Shown: in pieces, positions 17,182 through 26,569 of the stretch | How positions within the stretch are numbered: position 1 is the stretch's first letter | How the letters are laid out: each line of letters begins with the position of its first letter | NCBI RefSeq assembly: GCF_000332515.2 | Contig: NZ_AOGZ02000013.1 | Span: 1-64,000, forward strand | Direction of reading: 5' to 3' | Length of the DNA: 64,000 nt | Origin: Leptospira wolbachii serovar Codice str. CDC | GTDB taxonomy: Bacteria; Spirochaetota; Leptospiria; Leptospirales; Leptospiraceae | Translations under genes and position numbers: made by a program | Notes under the pieces: generated by a model | Told to the model about the DNA's origin: nothing | The model's input: the letters and a program-made list of their open reading frames with translations, nothing else | Databases searched by the model: none

Positions 17182-18228
17182 TTACGGTAAAGGAATTTCG
17201 ATTCTTTTGCCGTCTTCAGCAATAATCAAATCTCCATGGAATTCTTTTCTTACAGGATCTTTGTAAATCGATTTTGTTTGAATAAAACCTTTCACAAACG
17301 GAATCATATGAGTCAAAACTAAAGTTTTGACTTTTGCGTCTTCGGCTAACTTTGCTAATTCGGAAACATCAATATGATACAACTGAATATCTTTCATTAT
17401 TTTAGTAAATTTTGGGTTACCAATAGATTCATAAGATTTTTCAATTTTTGCGATCATGGATTTATTCATCACTTCAGAGATTAAAAAATCTACACCGGAA
17501 GATTGTTTTTTAAGAACCTCCGAATCTGCCGTATCACCAGAGATCACGATTGATTTACCTTTATACTCAATTCGATAACCCACAGCCGGTTCGACAGGTA
17601 CATGGTTCACAAAAAATGCATGAACCACAACCCCATCCTTTTCATAAACAATTTTGGAAGAACCATCAGATTTGGGATAAAATTCATTGGGCTTGGCACC
17701 ACTCCACTCGGAAGGCATGGTCTGTTCTCCATGATGTTTAGTTCGGTAGTAGTATTCCAATTGATAACTCTTTAGAAATCCATTGACAAGGTCACTGATC
17801 CCTTTGGGTCCATATACTGGCAAAAACCTTTTTCTTCCGAGTAACCAACTGCGATCAATCACTTCTCCTAAATCGGCAAAATGATCTGAATGAAAATGGG
17901 TAATAAAAACTGCATTGATTTCTGTCACTGGTAGATGGAGTTTCTCCATCGCCATCGCAACACCATCCCCACAATCAAATACTAAGAACTGACCGTTCAC
18001 AAAGACTGCAGTGGAATTCTGAATGCTTTCTGAAGGAAGCGGAGAACCAGTACCTGTAAGGACAATGGTGATTTTATCTTTGTCAAAAAGTTCTTTTGCC
18101 GCTTTGGCTTTTACATTTGTATTTTCGGTAACTCGATTCAAAACGAAGCGATCCCAAGAACAAGAAAGTGTCAGGAACAAAGTCAACAGAAGACTGGTCC
18201 TAATGAATTGAATCTGGTTTAATTTCAT
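17182..18228 (-). CDS. MBL-fold hydrolase lipoprotein (RNase Z/arylsulfatase-like)
   Basis: A 348-aa exported lipoprotein candidate: hydrophobic signal followed by LTLSC (Cys23). The MBL domain has THFHSDHFAD, the metal-binding HxHxDH motif, then HHGEQTMP, a VNHVPVEPAVGYRI segment and SGDTADS. It resembles the RNase Z / AtsA-type arylsulfatase branch; the natural substrate is not evident. Its start overlaps the stop of the formylglycine-generating enzyme gene by 4 bases (ATGA), making it the third gene of the sulfatase operon. Confidence 0.8.
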   Translation of the reverse strand: MKLNQIQFIRTSLLLTLFLTLSCSWDRFVLNRVTENTNVKAKAAKELFDKDKITIVLTGTGSPLPSESIQNSTAVFVNGQFLVFDCGDGVAMAMEKLHLPVTEINAVFITHFHSDHFADLGEVIDRSWLLGRKRFLPVYGPKGISDLVNGFLKSYQLEYYYRTKHHGEQTMPSEWSGAKPNEFYPKSDGSSKIVYEKDGVVVHAFFVNHVPVEPAVGYRIEYKGKSIVISGDTADSEVLKKQSSGVDFLISEVMNKSMIAKIEKSYESIGNPKFTKIMKDIQLYHIDVSELAKLAEDAKVKTLVLTHMIPFVKGFIQTKSIYKDPVRKEFHGDLIIAEDGKRIEIPLP

Positions 18229-19214
18229 TTTTTTTCCTTAGTAAATTTTCTAATTTCATCGAAGTGCGTTCGTAATATGGTTCGAAAACCAATATGTCCT
18301 GTGGCTAGATGGTCTTCTTGTGGTTGTTTGGCAGCGGCACGGTAACGTTTGCAATAGTTTGGTGAACAAAGATAGGATCCACCTTTAATGGTATGGTATT
18401 TTGATTTGTCATTGGTTTCGACAAACTTCCAAGGATCTGCTGTATATTCCCAAACGTTTCCAATCATATCATAAAGACCGAACTTATTTTTCGCATAACA
18501 GCCAACAGGAGAAATACCCCAAAAACCGTCTTTTCCTTCATCTACAAAAGGGAATTCACCTTGCCATGTATTGGCTTCTATCGTGACCAAATCGTTGGGA
18601 GCTCCTCCTTCGACTCTACCACTCGCAGCCCACTCCCATTCAGTTTCGGTAGGTAACGAATGCCCTTTCCACTTGGCATACATTAAGGCATCTTCATAAG
18701 TCACTGCTACCACTGGATAAGAACCTTTACCTTCAATGTTGGACTGAGAACCTTCGGGATGACGCCAATTGGCGTAAGGAATATACCTCCACCATTCTAA
18801 GGGAGATTTATTTGTAGAATCGCCTGCAGGTTGTTGAAATACGATAGCCCCTGGTTCAAAGAATTCATTCTTTGTTTCCTTAGGGGAGCTGGGAGACCAC
18901 TGCCTTTCCGCTTCTGTTTTATAGCCTGTCTCAAAAACAAACTTTGAAAATTCATCATTTGTAATTTCCGTTTCATCCATCCAAAAACCAGAGACAGATG
19001 TTTGATACACAGGAGATTCCTCTGGATAAATAGTATCACCTTTAAGGAATTTACCAGATGATATCCAAACCATTCCCGATAAACCGGTATTAGGATTTGA
19101 TTTCGGATAAGTACAAAAAGTTTTTTTAGGTTCTAAATAACCGAGGACCAAAGAACATTGAATGAGCCCAAAACAAAGAGTTGAAATTGTCAGCTTTGGT
19201 ACCAAAGAGAACAA
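18225..19214 (-). CDS. Formylglycine-generating enzyme (sulfatase-modifying factor)
   Basis: A 329-aa FGE-sulfatase fold protein with an N-terminal hydrophobic export segment. It has the fold's landmarks: VWISSGKFLKGD, FWMDETEITNDEF, LPTETEWEWAASGR, and GLYDMIGNVWEYTAD. The two active-site cysteines of functional FGE are present as Cys283 and Cys288 in SYLCSPNYCKRYR, unlike the many fold relatives lacking them. FGE oxidises the sulfatase active-site Cys to formylglycine. It lies one base after the sulfatase stop and overlaps the following MBL gene, so activation of that sulfatase is the obvious job. Confidence 0.9.
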   Translation of the reverse strand: MFSLVPKLTISTLCFGLIQCSLVLGYLEPKKTFCTYPKSNPNTGLSGMVWISSGKFLKGDTIYPEESPVYQTSVSGFWMDETEITNDEFSKFVFETGYKTEAERQWSPSSPKETKNEFFEPGAIVFQQPAGDSTNKSPLEWWRYIPYANWRHPEGSQSNIEGKGSYPVVAVTYEDALMYAKWKGHSLPTETEWEWAASGRVEGGAPNDLVTIEANTWQGEFPFVDEGKDGFWGISPVGCYAKNKFGLYDMIGNVWEYTADPWKFVETNDKSKYHTIKGGSYLCSPNYCKRYRAAAKQPQEDHLATGHIGFRTILRTHFDEIRKFTKEKK

Positions 19215-19215
19215 A

Positions 19216-20877
19216 CTAATTCACCCAATACGTATACTCGTCATCGGGTTCCTGTTTTTGATCTAAAGTTTTATCAATCGAAACCGGAAATTCGATAAAC
19301 GAAGGCCAAAGAGGCTTTGGCATTTGACTATTATAATTTACTAATATTTTTTCCAACTTCGCAAGTGTATCAGGAAAAAGAGAAACCACGTTTTTCTTTT
19401 CCAAAGGATCTGTATCTAAATGAAATAACCATTTCTTTTTAGGTCGTTCTGTTTGGATCAATTTCCAACCCTCCGACTGAACAGTCTGGTAATAACCATC
19501 ACTCCAAATGAGAGGTCTAGATTTTTGAATCTCCTTCCCTTTTAGAAAAGGCAAAAGATTAACCCCATCAATGGGTCTATCTTCGGGTAAACTGGCACCA
19601 GCTGCACTAGCAACTGTAGGGAGTATATCAATGTTAGTAATTGCATTTTGGTATTTGGTGCCAGGTTTGATATGACCGGGCCACTTTGCCAAATAAGGAA
19701 CACGAATTCCCCCTTGAAAGAAAGTCAGTTTCCATCCTCTATATGGTGAGTTCACATCGGGAAGGCCAATGTAATTGGGAGCGCCGTTATCACTGGTAAA
19801 AATCACGATTGTATTTTCATCGAGCCCTTCTTTTTTTAAAGATGCCAAAACTTTTCCAACACTGCGATCGAGAGAACGAATCATACTCAAATATACACGT
19901 TTCCTGTGGTCTTTGATATGAGGTAAAGCATCGTAATCTTCCTTACTTGCTTGTAATGGAGTATGCACCGCCCAATGAGCCAAAAACAAAAAGAATGGCC
20001 TATGTTTATTGGTTTCAATTACCTTCACTGCTTCCTCTGTGAAATAATCAGTCAGATAACGACTTGGCTCAAACCACTTACCACCGTTATAACTCACGCC
20101 AAATCTCATATTGGGCCATAAAAATCGATCTATTGGATCAAAATCTTGTTTCGAATTATATACATTCGGATCATCAACAGGGAGATACAACCCACTCTCC
20201 ATAAACAAGGTTTCATCAAATCCTTGTTTGTTGGGCCTCATTGCCTCCGTACTTCCTAAATGCCATTTCCCAATATGAACCGAATGGTATCCTCTGGACT
20301 TTAGGACTTCAGCAATCGTAATCTCCGATGTAGGCATTCCTAATTCATTAAAACTTTTAGTTTTTTCTGCCTTATCTTTATCGATGATCACTGGATACAA
20401 TCGATTGGGATCAGAATACAAGTCAGCTCCCACTCGAGCGAGAGCCCCTGGAGTGGGAGTAAACTCTACTCCAAACCGAGAAGGATACCTACCAGTCATT
20501 AAAGCAGCACGAGAGACTGTACAAACTGCACTACCAGAATATCCAGAATCAAAACGTACCCCTTCTTTTGCTATGGAATCAATATTTGGAGTAGGAACAC
20601 CTAAATCCGCATAACCACCACTATATGTGGTTACATCGTTAAAACCCAAATCATCTGCCATAATTACAATGATATTTGGAGGTCGATTTTTTAATTTCTC
20701 TTTAGGAAAGTCTAGTCCCACTTGCCAAGGTACTGGATGGTTCGGTTCTCTCGGATAACGAATGTCAGTAATCCAACCCAAAGAATAACGAAGCAGAATC
20801 AAACGGTTATAATAAAGGCATCCCAAAAGAAGGATAAGAACCAAAACAGAAGATAATAGAATTTTTAAAAGTTTCAT
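19216..20877 (-). CDS. Sulfatase (formylglycine-dependent), motif CTVSR
   Basis: A 553-aa alkaline-phosphatase-superfamily sulfatase with an N-terminal membrane or lipid anchor (LLLGC at residues 17-20). Calcium ligands are at MADDLG (Asp75, Asp76). The modified Cys is Cys119 in AVCTVSRAALMTGRYPSRFG. The motif should be CxPSR; Val stands at the Pro position. Later features are GKWHLG, SDNGAP and the FQGGIRVPYLAKWPG segment. It probably removes sulfate from a polysaccharide or small sulfate ester outside the cytoplasm. The ATG at 20877 begins the signal-like sequence; an in-frame upstream start would add 18 residues. Confidence 0.9.
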   Translation of the reverse strand: MKLLKILLSSVLVLILLLGCLYYNRLILLRYSLGWITDIRYPREPNHPVPWQVGLDFPKEKLKNRPPNIIVIMADDLGFNDVTTYSGGYADLGVPTPNIDSIAKEGVRFDSGYSGSAVCTVSRAALMTGRYPSRFGVEFTPTPGALARVGADLYSDPNRLYPVIIDKDKAEKTKSFNELGMPTSEITIAEVLKSRGYHSVHIGKWHLGSTEAMRPNKQGFDETLFMESGLYLPVDDPNVYNSKQDFDPIDRFLWPNMRFGVSYNGGKWFEPSRYLTDYFTEEAVKVIETNKHRPFFLFLAHWAVHTPLQASKEDYDALPHIKDHRKRVYLSMIRSLDRSVGKVLASLKKEGLDENTIVIFTSDNGAPNYIGLPDVNSPYRGWKLTFFQGGIRVPYLAKWPGHIKPGTKYQNAITNIDILPTVASAAGASLPEDRPIDGVNLLPFLKGKEIQKSRPLIWSDGYYQTVQSEGWKLIQTERPKKKWLFHLDTDPLEKKNVVSLFPDTLAKLEKILVNYNSQMPKPLWPSFIEFPVSIDKTLDQKQEPDDEYTYWVN

Positions 20878-21065
20878 CGCAGAACCAAAGTCTTTTGAAT
20901 GAAAGGCTCTTTTTTTCGGCAGATACGCCAAGAGTTAAGTGTTCAGATAAGAGTTTAAAAGTGGAAAAAACATCGAATCCATCCAATCTAGTGACAAATC
21001 GAACAATGAATTCAACATCATCTAATTTAAGAGAGAAACTAAGAAATGAAGCTTCGTTTATTTTA

Positions 21066-21599
21066 TTATCTGTCGATTACTTTTGCATACAAAGTAGCTG
21101 GAGAAAAACCAAACCCATTTGGCACAACTCCACCATCTAACTTAACTAATATGGAAATGATTGCATAATGATGAACCGTATGAGAAACAAGAAACATCAA
21201 CTCCCGAGTCAGGTTACTTGTTACTATGGGAACAGGTTTCTTGGGATTATAATTTTGAGAAATGGTCAGTGGCTCTAAATAAAAAGTTTCTTCATTAAAC
21301 TTGGATGCATAGCCCATCATAGATTCAATAGCGAACAACCGATTGACTTCGAGTTCTGGATTTCGCTTCCGGTTGTCATAATCAATATGACCTACCTTTA
21401 TACCTTCCCAAAACAATTCGTAATGTTCCAAAATATGCCGAAAGTGCTCACCAATGGAAGCATCCATATTTTGTTGTCTTTGTGTATAACTTTCGTTCGA
21501 AATAGATTTCAGAAGATGAATCCCCTGCTCCAAAATTTGATGGTTCTCGGCAGATAAAGGGTTCATACAATGGAGTTTAGACTCCCGTTTTCGTGCCAT
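21066..21599 (-). CDS. DinB-like four-helix protein
   Basis: A protein of about 177 aa with the DinB/YfiT-like helical bundle pattern. The His-containing segments SIGEHFRHILEHYELF and SHTVHHYAIISILV supply the likely metal-binding histidines. Family members bind a divalent metal and include thiol transferases; the reaction here is unknown. The ATG at 21599 has GGA just ahead; a TTG at 21629 and an ATG at 21566 are alternatives. It is divergent from the glycosyltransferase cluster, and 188 bases separate it from the sulfatase operon downstream. Confidence 0.65.
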   Translation of the reverse strand: MARKRESKLHCMNPLSAENHQILEQGIHLLKSISNESYTQRQQNMDASIGEHFRHILEHYELFWEGIKVGHIDYDNRKRNPELEVNRLFAIESMMGYASKFNEETFYLEPLTISQNYNPKKPVPIVTSNLTRELMFLVSHTVHHYAIISILVKLDGGVVPNGFGFSPATLYAKVIDR

Positions 21600-21708
21600 T
21601 TCCAAAGAAAATTCAAGAATTTTGACCAAAAAATCCTTTGTTTTTCGCTTTAAACAACAAATCTCCTCTCAAAAAAATTCATACACTGTTTTCAATTTAA
21701 ACACGTTG

Positions 21709-21722
21709 ACTGACCAGTCAGT
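21709..21722. promoter_or_regulatory. Palindrome ahead of GT-C gene, TetR-type operator candidate
   Basis: ACTGACCAGTCAGT, perfect ACTGAC/GTCAGT arms, overlaps a TTGACT (21706-21711) that could be a -35 element, 30 bases ahead of the GT-C start. A related palindrome ATGACCAGTCAT occurs at the start of the polyprenol-P sugar synthase gene. The shared core TGACCAGTCA is typical of TetR-family sites; the regulator gene is not in the window. Confidence 0.5.
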
Positions 21723-21751
21723 ATCTTCGTTTATGGATAAAAGGGGTCGAC

Positions 21752-23359
21752 ATGTTTTTTGCTGTTCTTATCTTACTATCTGCAATTTTCGCGATGACTC
21801 TCGGTGTTCCCGATGCGGCCTTCCCACAGGGAGACGAAATCATGCACATTCGTTCTATTCGTGAAAGTTTGGATATTGGAAGTTATACCCTTCCTGTTTT
21901 ATCGGGCCTACCGAATCCATACAAACCTCCACTTCTTTTTTGGATGGGAATGTTTTTTGATAAAATTTTTGGAGTGAGTTATTTTTCAGAACGATTGGTT
22001 TCCTTTTTATTTGGTCTAGGAACTTTGACTTTATTTTATAAACTCTACCAATCCATCAGTCAGTCGGTCAAAGAAACAAGGCTCGCAACCCTCACCTTTG
22101 CTTTTTCATTTTTATCCTTAAAATTTTTTGGGCTTCTTATGATGGAAGGGGCTATGGTGTTTTTTACACTGCTTTACGTTTTTTTATTCTATCGATCAAA
22201 AAAAACCAAAAGTGCCTCCTATGTTGCCTGGGGAAGTTTCTTTGTTGGTTTTGGATACTTACTCAAAGGTCCCATACTTCATATTTATATAATATTATTT
22301 TTACTTAGTTACCTCTATATCAGAATGGTTCGAGTCAGGCGAGGTCATTTTCAAGTTTCCTTCCGCCCTCTTCGAGAAGAAAGACAAACGCTTCTATTGT
22401 TTACTCTTTCCTTCTTAATTCCTATTCTTTGGATCTCCTATTTGTATGTTTTTACTAGTTCCGGAAAAGAATTGTTACGGTTCTTTTTTATCACCGAGAA
22501 TATGGGAAAATTTTATGCTGCCAATCAATCTGGATTAAGAATTTGGGGAGGTTGGCTCCTCTACACCATCCCATTTACAATTCCTCTCCTCCACATTGGC
22601 TGGCTTATCATAAAAAAACCTTCGAATGGCAAAAACCGTTTATTTACGATGGTGTTACTTGTTTTTTTATTACTTGTTACTATCTTTCACCTAATGCCCA
22701 ACAGAAAGGATCCGTATTATGTAACTCCATTCATTGTATTTCTATTTTTGTTGCCTGCTATGACAAAAGTAAATTGGAAAACACTAATACTTTCCAATTA
22801 TAATCAATACTCCATTCCCATAGTTTACTTTTTATTCGTCGCTCTTGCGGTGGCTCTAAGACTACCATTATTATTTGCGATTTCTTTAGCGGGAATTGTA
22901 TTATCACTTAGTGCCATCCTAGCATTCCAAAATGAAAAGATGAAGTTCTATGGAGTATTTTTCCCTCAACTATTACTTGTTCCCATTACGATGATGTTTT
23001 TTATCAGGCCGATGGCCGATCCAGATATCACCAAACATCTGATAAATTCGGAAGGACAGGAAATCTGTGTCATTGCTGAGAATCCTTGGACAGCGATGGA
23101 CGTCCAAAACAAACTTATGAAGGCCAAGGTGAGGTTTGCACTCCCACTTACCTATCGGGATACTTGCCCCAATGCAGATATCATAGTGACATTCGCAGAG
23201 ACCTCGTTATCTGAAGATTGGGTCAAAGACTCCTCTTGGTTCCAATGGAAACAACACTTAAACTTAGATTCAAATCAAATCTTACGATCTCTATTAAAAA
23301 TGGATAAACGTTCCTTCCAATCAGAAGTAAACGTTTGGAGACGAGGAGAGAACAAATGA
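21752..23359 (+). CDS. GT-C membrane glycosyltransferase, GT39/ArnT-like
   Basis: A 535-aa protein with about 11-12 transmembrane helices. The first periplasmic loop has FPQGDEIMH, the acidic residues expected for the catalytic loop of PMT/ArnT enzymes, followed by PNPYKPPLLFWMG. Such enzymes move a sugar from a polyprenyl-phosphate donor to lipid A, protein or another acceptor on the outer face of the inner membrane. The nearby polyprenol-phosphate sugar synthase could supply the donor. A short soluble tail (about 430-535) follows the helices. RBS AAGGGG precedes the ATG. Acceptor unknown. Confidence 0.8.
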   Translation: MFFAVLILLSAIFAMTLGVPDAAFPQGDEIMHIRSIRESLDIGSYTLPVLSGLPNPYKPPLLFWMGMFFDKIFGVSYFSERLVSFLFGLGTLTLFYKLYQSISQSVKETRLATLTFAFSFLSLKFFGLLMMEGAMVFFTLLYVFLFYRSKKTKSASYVAWGSFFVGFGYLLKGPILHIYIILFLLSYLYIRMVRVRRGHFQVSFRPLREERQTLLLFTLSFLIPILWISYLYVFTSSGKELLRFFFITENMGKFYAANQSGLRIWGGWLLYTIPFTIPLLHIGWLIIKKPSNGKNRLFTMVLLVFLLLVTIFHLMPNRKDPYYVTPFIVFLFLLPAMTKVNWKTLILSNYNQYSIPIVYFLFVALAVALRLPLLFAISLAGIVLSLSAILAFQNEKMKFYGVFFPQLLLVPITMMFFIRPMADPDITKHLINSEGQEICVIAENPWTAMDVQNKLMKAKVRFALPLTYRDTCPNADIIVTFAETSLSEDWVKDSSWFQWKQHLNLDSNQILRSLLKMDKRSFQSEVNVWRRGENK

Positions 23360-23670
23360 AAAAATACGGAATCCTTCTTTTTCTTTTAGTACTTGTTTCT
23401 TTTTGGGATTTTTCCAAAGACAATTCTTCGAAGTTCGGATTAAAAGCTAAATCAGACCAATCCTCAGAATGTAAACTACTTTGTGGAAAAGCAAGTCTCT
23501 GTTTAAAGGAGGATCAAAAGAAATTACAAGATCCCAAAATGTACCAGTTTGCATGTGAAATCCTTTGCACCAAACAATACCAATTGTTTGCCGGGTGTTC
23601 CAAGGCAATTGCACTTTCCTGTGAAAGTGGTGAGTTATGTATAAAAAATCAAACAAAGGGGCTTTTTTAA
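23356..23670 (+). CDS. Small exported Cys-rich protein
   Basis: A 104-aa protein with an N-terminal signal sequence (KYGILLFLLVLVSFW) and a mature part holding eight or so cysteines spaced as C-x3-C, C-x6-C and C-x3-C, suggesting disulfides. No known family recognised. The ATG at 23356 overlaps the GT-C stop (ATGA) and follows GAGGAGAG, so translation is probably coupled. Its position between two glycosyltransferase genes suggests an accessory envelope role, but that is inference only. Confidence 0.7.
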   Translation: MKKYGILLFLLVLVSFWDFSKDNSSKFGLKAKSDQSSECKLLCGKASLCLKEDQKKLQDPKMYQFACEILCTKQYQLFAGCSKAIALSCESGELCIKNQTKGLF

Positions 23671-23684
23671 AAATAAAAAGTTAA

Positions 23685-23696
23685 ATGACCAGTCAT
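23685..23696. promoter_or_regulatory. Palindrome over the GT2 start, TetR-type operator candidate
   Basis: ATGACCAGTCAT, ATGAC/GTCAT arms, shares the TGACCAGTCA core with the site at 21709-21722. Its right end contains the first bases of the GT2 start codon at 23695, so a bound protein would mask translation-start DNA as well as any promoter close upstream. Confidence 0.45.
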
Positions 23697-24453
23697 GCAA
23701 AATAAAACAAGTATTATACTCCCAACTTATAATGAAGCCGGTAATATCAAAAACTGTGCGGAAACAATCTCGAAGATCTTAGAAAAAGAATCCTTGGACT
23801 TTGAAATCGTCATCGTTGATGACAATTCCCCTGATGGTACCTTTGAAGTTGCCAAAGTTCTTGCAGAATATGACAAAAGAATCAAACCCTTTATCCGAAC
23901 AACAGAAAGGGGTTTAAGTTCTGCAGTGACTTATGGTTATGGAAAAGCGGTGGGTGACAATTTGGTAGTAGTGGATGCTGATTTCCAACACGACTACACA
24001 AAAATTCCAGAGGTCATTCGCCTTCTGAAAGATAACGATATTGTTGTTGCGACACGAAGAAGTCCAGATGGTGGTTATGGAAATTTCCCCATCTTACGAA
24101 AGTTAGCAAGCCAGTTTGCCACAAAAATTTCTGAGTGGTTATTTCCTGTTCCTATATCCGACCCAATGAGTGGTTTTTTTGGAATCCGAAAGTCTGTATA
24201 CCTTGAAACAAAAGGAAAACTCCATCCAAGAGGTTATAAAATTCTTTTTGAAATTTTAGGTTCGGTTCGAACAGAAAAGATTGCGGAAGTTGGTTATACC
24301 TTTGGACTTCGGACTTGGGGACAATCCAAACTGGACTCAGGTGTGATCTTTTATTTTATCTGGGACCTAATTTCGATTAAATGGAATCAGTGGAGGTCGT
24401 CTCACTCTTTCCAATTTAGATCCAAAAGGAGAAATTCCCATATCCATCCATAA
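23695..24453 (+). CDS. Polyprenol-phosphate sugar (mannose) synthase, GT2
   Basis: A 252-aa GT-A glycosyltransferase of the dolichol/polyprenol-phosphate mannosyltransferase group. It shows ILPTYNEAGNI, IVIVDDNSPDGT, TTERGLSSAVTYG, VVVDADFQHD (DxD-like) and the acceptor-side MSGFFGIRK. It lacks a C-terminal pair of transmembrane helices, though a hydrophobic FYFIWDLISI stretch may bind the membrane. It would make polyprenyl-phosphate-linked sugar from a nucleotide sugar for the GT-C enzyme just upstream. Sugar identity is not certain. Confidence 0.8.
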   Translation: MQNKTSIILPTYNEAGNIKNCAETISKILEKESLDFEIVIVDDNSPDGTFEVAKVLAEYDKRIKPFIRTTERGLSSAVTYGYGKAVGDNLVVVDADFQHDYTKIPEVIRLLKDNDIVVATRRSPDGGYGNFPILRKLASQFATKISEWLFPVPISDPMSGFFGIRKSVYLETKGKLHPRGYKILFEILGSVRTEKIAEVGYTFGLRTWGQSKLDSGVIFYFIWDLISIKWNQWRSSHSFQFRSKRRNSHIHP

Positions 24454-24574
24454 ATGAAACTTTAGGGTCAGAAAAAAAATTCGTTGGAAAATTTATAAAA
24501 ATTCTCTAATCTTTTTTAAGCACTGCCCTAATGTATTTTTTCCTTTTACCGTTCATTGTTTTGTGAGGAACATT

Positions 24575-24868
24575 ATGGTCACAAAGTCAGTAGAGGAAAA
24601 TTGTTATCGAATTGAAGCGAATCGGCTGGATGTATACTCTGCCGCAGGTCTAGAGAAAGACATGACAAACATCTTCAGAAAAGGAGTCTCCTCTCTCTAT
24701 TTAGATTTTTCCAATGTGGAGGAAGTATCCTCCGCTGTTCTTGGACTTCTTTTATACAAAAAAATGGCCTATCAAAAACAGGGAGTTACACTCCTACTCA
24801 TCAATGTAAACCCACAGATCCAAAAGATCTTAAAAATTCTAAACCTAAACGGACATTTACTTCTTTAG
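24575..24868 (+). CDS. STAS-domain protein (anti-sigma factor antagonist-like)
   Basis: A 97-aa single STAS domain. The conserved segment SLYLDFSNVEEVSSAVLGLLL holds a candidate phosphorylatable Ser after the EV pair, as in SpoIIAA-type antagonists. Such proteins bind an anti-sigma factor or similar kinase when dephosphorylated. The ATG at 24575 is chosen because GTGAGG lies 5-10 bases upstream. No partner kinase is adjacent. Its 3' end overlaps the convergent GH13 gene by 12 bases. Confidence 0.85.
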   Translation: MVTKSVEENCYRIEANRLDVYSAAGLEKDMTNIFRKGVSSLYLDFSNVEEVSSAVLGLLLYKKMAYQKQGVTLLLINVNPQIQKILKILNLNGHLLL

Positions 24869-26488
24869 TTTCGTTAAAAAAGCAGCCCCCGAGTGGGATC
24901 CCAATTGAAGGGCTCCTCCCAGTTCTTTGGTCCGACCAAACTGATACAATGGCTTACTTCCCTTGGGAATAACCTCTTGGGTTTCTGTTTCCCCAAAGTT
25001 TAAATACACGATCACAACTTTATCACCAAGAACCCTTTCAAAACACAATACATCTGGGTGAGTTGAAGATTTGGTTCGTACACTTCCCTCTTTCAAAACA
25101 ACCGATCCTTTTCTTAAATGAAACAAAGCTTTGTAATGGTTCCAAAGGGAATCTTTGTTTGTTTTTTGGTGCAGAACGGTATCTTCTGGTTGGAATGTAC
25201 CAACAGGCAACCAAGGATTTCCTTTAGAAAATCCAGCGTTTTGACTCATCTCCCATAACATGGGCAGGCGGCAATTGTCTCTGTTGATATAAATTCCAAG
25301 AAGATTGGATAAAAATAATGGAACCAAACGATTCATTTTTGCAATGGGGTCCTTTCCAAAAAAACTAGAAATCTTACCCTCCTTTCTTGCTATTTCTTCC
25401 CCATAATAGACAACAGGAATGCCCCTTGCTAAAAACTGAAATGCCGAAAGAACTTTTGCTTTACGAACATCACCACCTAACCTGTCAATATAACGCCTTT
25501 GGTCATGGTTTCCCAAAACATAAGTCGGAGTATAAGGAGCTGGAAATACTCTTTCATTTTTTTCCAAAAGCTCTTTAAAAAAATTAGCTTCGTAATCAAA
25601 GTGGATGAGTTCAAATTGAAAAACGAGATTCAGCCCGTCTGCTTTTTCCCCTAAAAAGGATTTTAAAACTTTGTCAGATCCACTCACCTCGCCAATGAGA
25701 AATGGTTTTTGTTTGTATTTGGAGATATGTTTACGGACTTCCTTGGCAAACTGGAAGGACTCTGGTAAATTCAAGTTATACAGTTTTTTTTGAAAGAACG
25801 CCTCATCATGGTTATCTGGTGTGGGGAAGTATCGTAAACTCGATGGGTTATCTCGAAAACTCTCATCTTTATAAATCGAATTAAAGATATCGAGTCGAAA
25901 TCCATCCACTCCCTTACGAAGCCAAAAATCAAGAACATCAAACATTGCTTTTTTGACTTTGGGATTCCTATAGTTCAGATCTGGTTGGAAGGATAAAAAA
26001 TTACTGTAGTAAGATTCATCGGTTGTTTTGTCATAATTCCAACCAGAAGTCCCCACCATGGAGATCCAATTGTTCGGTGTTCTTTTAGTTCCCTTTCTCC
26101 AAATATAGAAATCTCTTTTGGCATTTTCTTTCGAGGATTTGGATTCCAAAAACCAAGGATGTTGGTCTGAAGTATGGTTCATCACCATATCTAGAACTAT
26201 GCGTATCTTTCGTTTGTGGATTTCTTTTATGAGTTTGTCACAGTCTTCCATCGTTCCAAACCTAGGATCAATGGCAGTATAGTCAGAAATATCGTAGCCA
26301 AAGTCTTCGCCTGGGCTTCTGTAGAAGGGAGAGAACCAAATGGTTTCCACACCCAAATCTTGGATTTGGTCCAAACGCCCAAGAATCCCTTTTAAATCGC
26401 CAATCCCATCCCCGTTAGAATCCTGAAAGGACCAAGGGTAAATTTGATAAATTGAAGTTTGTTTCCACCATTCCATTTTGTTTTCCAT
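24857..26488 (-). CDS. GH13 alpha-glucosidase/oligo-glucosidase family enzyme
   Basis: A 543-aa alpha-amylase-family hydrolase, cytosolic with no signal peptide. The catalytic residues are in place: nucleophile Asp in DGFRLDIFN, acid/base Glu in LIGEVSG, and the transition-state Asp in GNHDQRR. DMVMNHTSDQHPWF and the N-terminal YQIYPWSFQDSNGDGIGDL are typical of the oligo-1,6-glucosidase/trehalose-related subfamily. Substrate is a short alpha-glucoside but not specified. A second Met at residue 5 is possible. It is divergent from speD, whose start lies 82 bases away. Confidence 0.9.
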   Translation of the reverse strand: MENKMEWWKQTSIYQIYPWSFQDSNGDGIGDLKGILGRLDQIQDLGVETIWFSPFYRSPGEDFGYDISDYTAIDPRFGTMEDCDKLIKEIHKRKIRIVLDMVMNHTSDQHPWFLESKSSKENAKRDFYIWRKGTKRTPNNWISMVGTSGWNYDKTTDESYYSNFLSFQPDLNYRNPKVKKAMFDVLDFWLRKGVDGFRLDIFNSIYKDESFRDNPSSLRYFPTPDNHDEAFFQKKLYNLNLPESFQFAKEVRKHISKYKQKPFLIGEVSGSDKVLKSFLGEKADGLNLVFQFELIHFDYEANFFKELLEKNERVFPAPYTPTYVLGNHDQRRYIDRLGGDVRKAKVLSAFQFLARGIPVVYYGEEIARKEGKISSFFGKDPIAKMNRLVPLFLSNLLGIYINRDNCRLPMLWEMSQNAGFSKGNPWLPVGTFQPEDTVLHQKTNKDSLWNHYKALFHLRKGSVVLKEGSVRTKSSTHPDVLCFERVLGDKVVIVYLNFGETETQEVIPKGSKPLYQFGRTKELGGALQLGSHSGAAFLTKLKK

Positions 26489-26569
26489 GACTTTTCTAAA
26501 ACTTTCTCGTTATTTCAGTTGCCTCTCACCGAAAAGCCGAATTTCTGTTCTTTATACAAGCAGGTAGCA

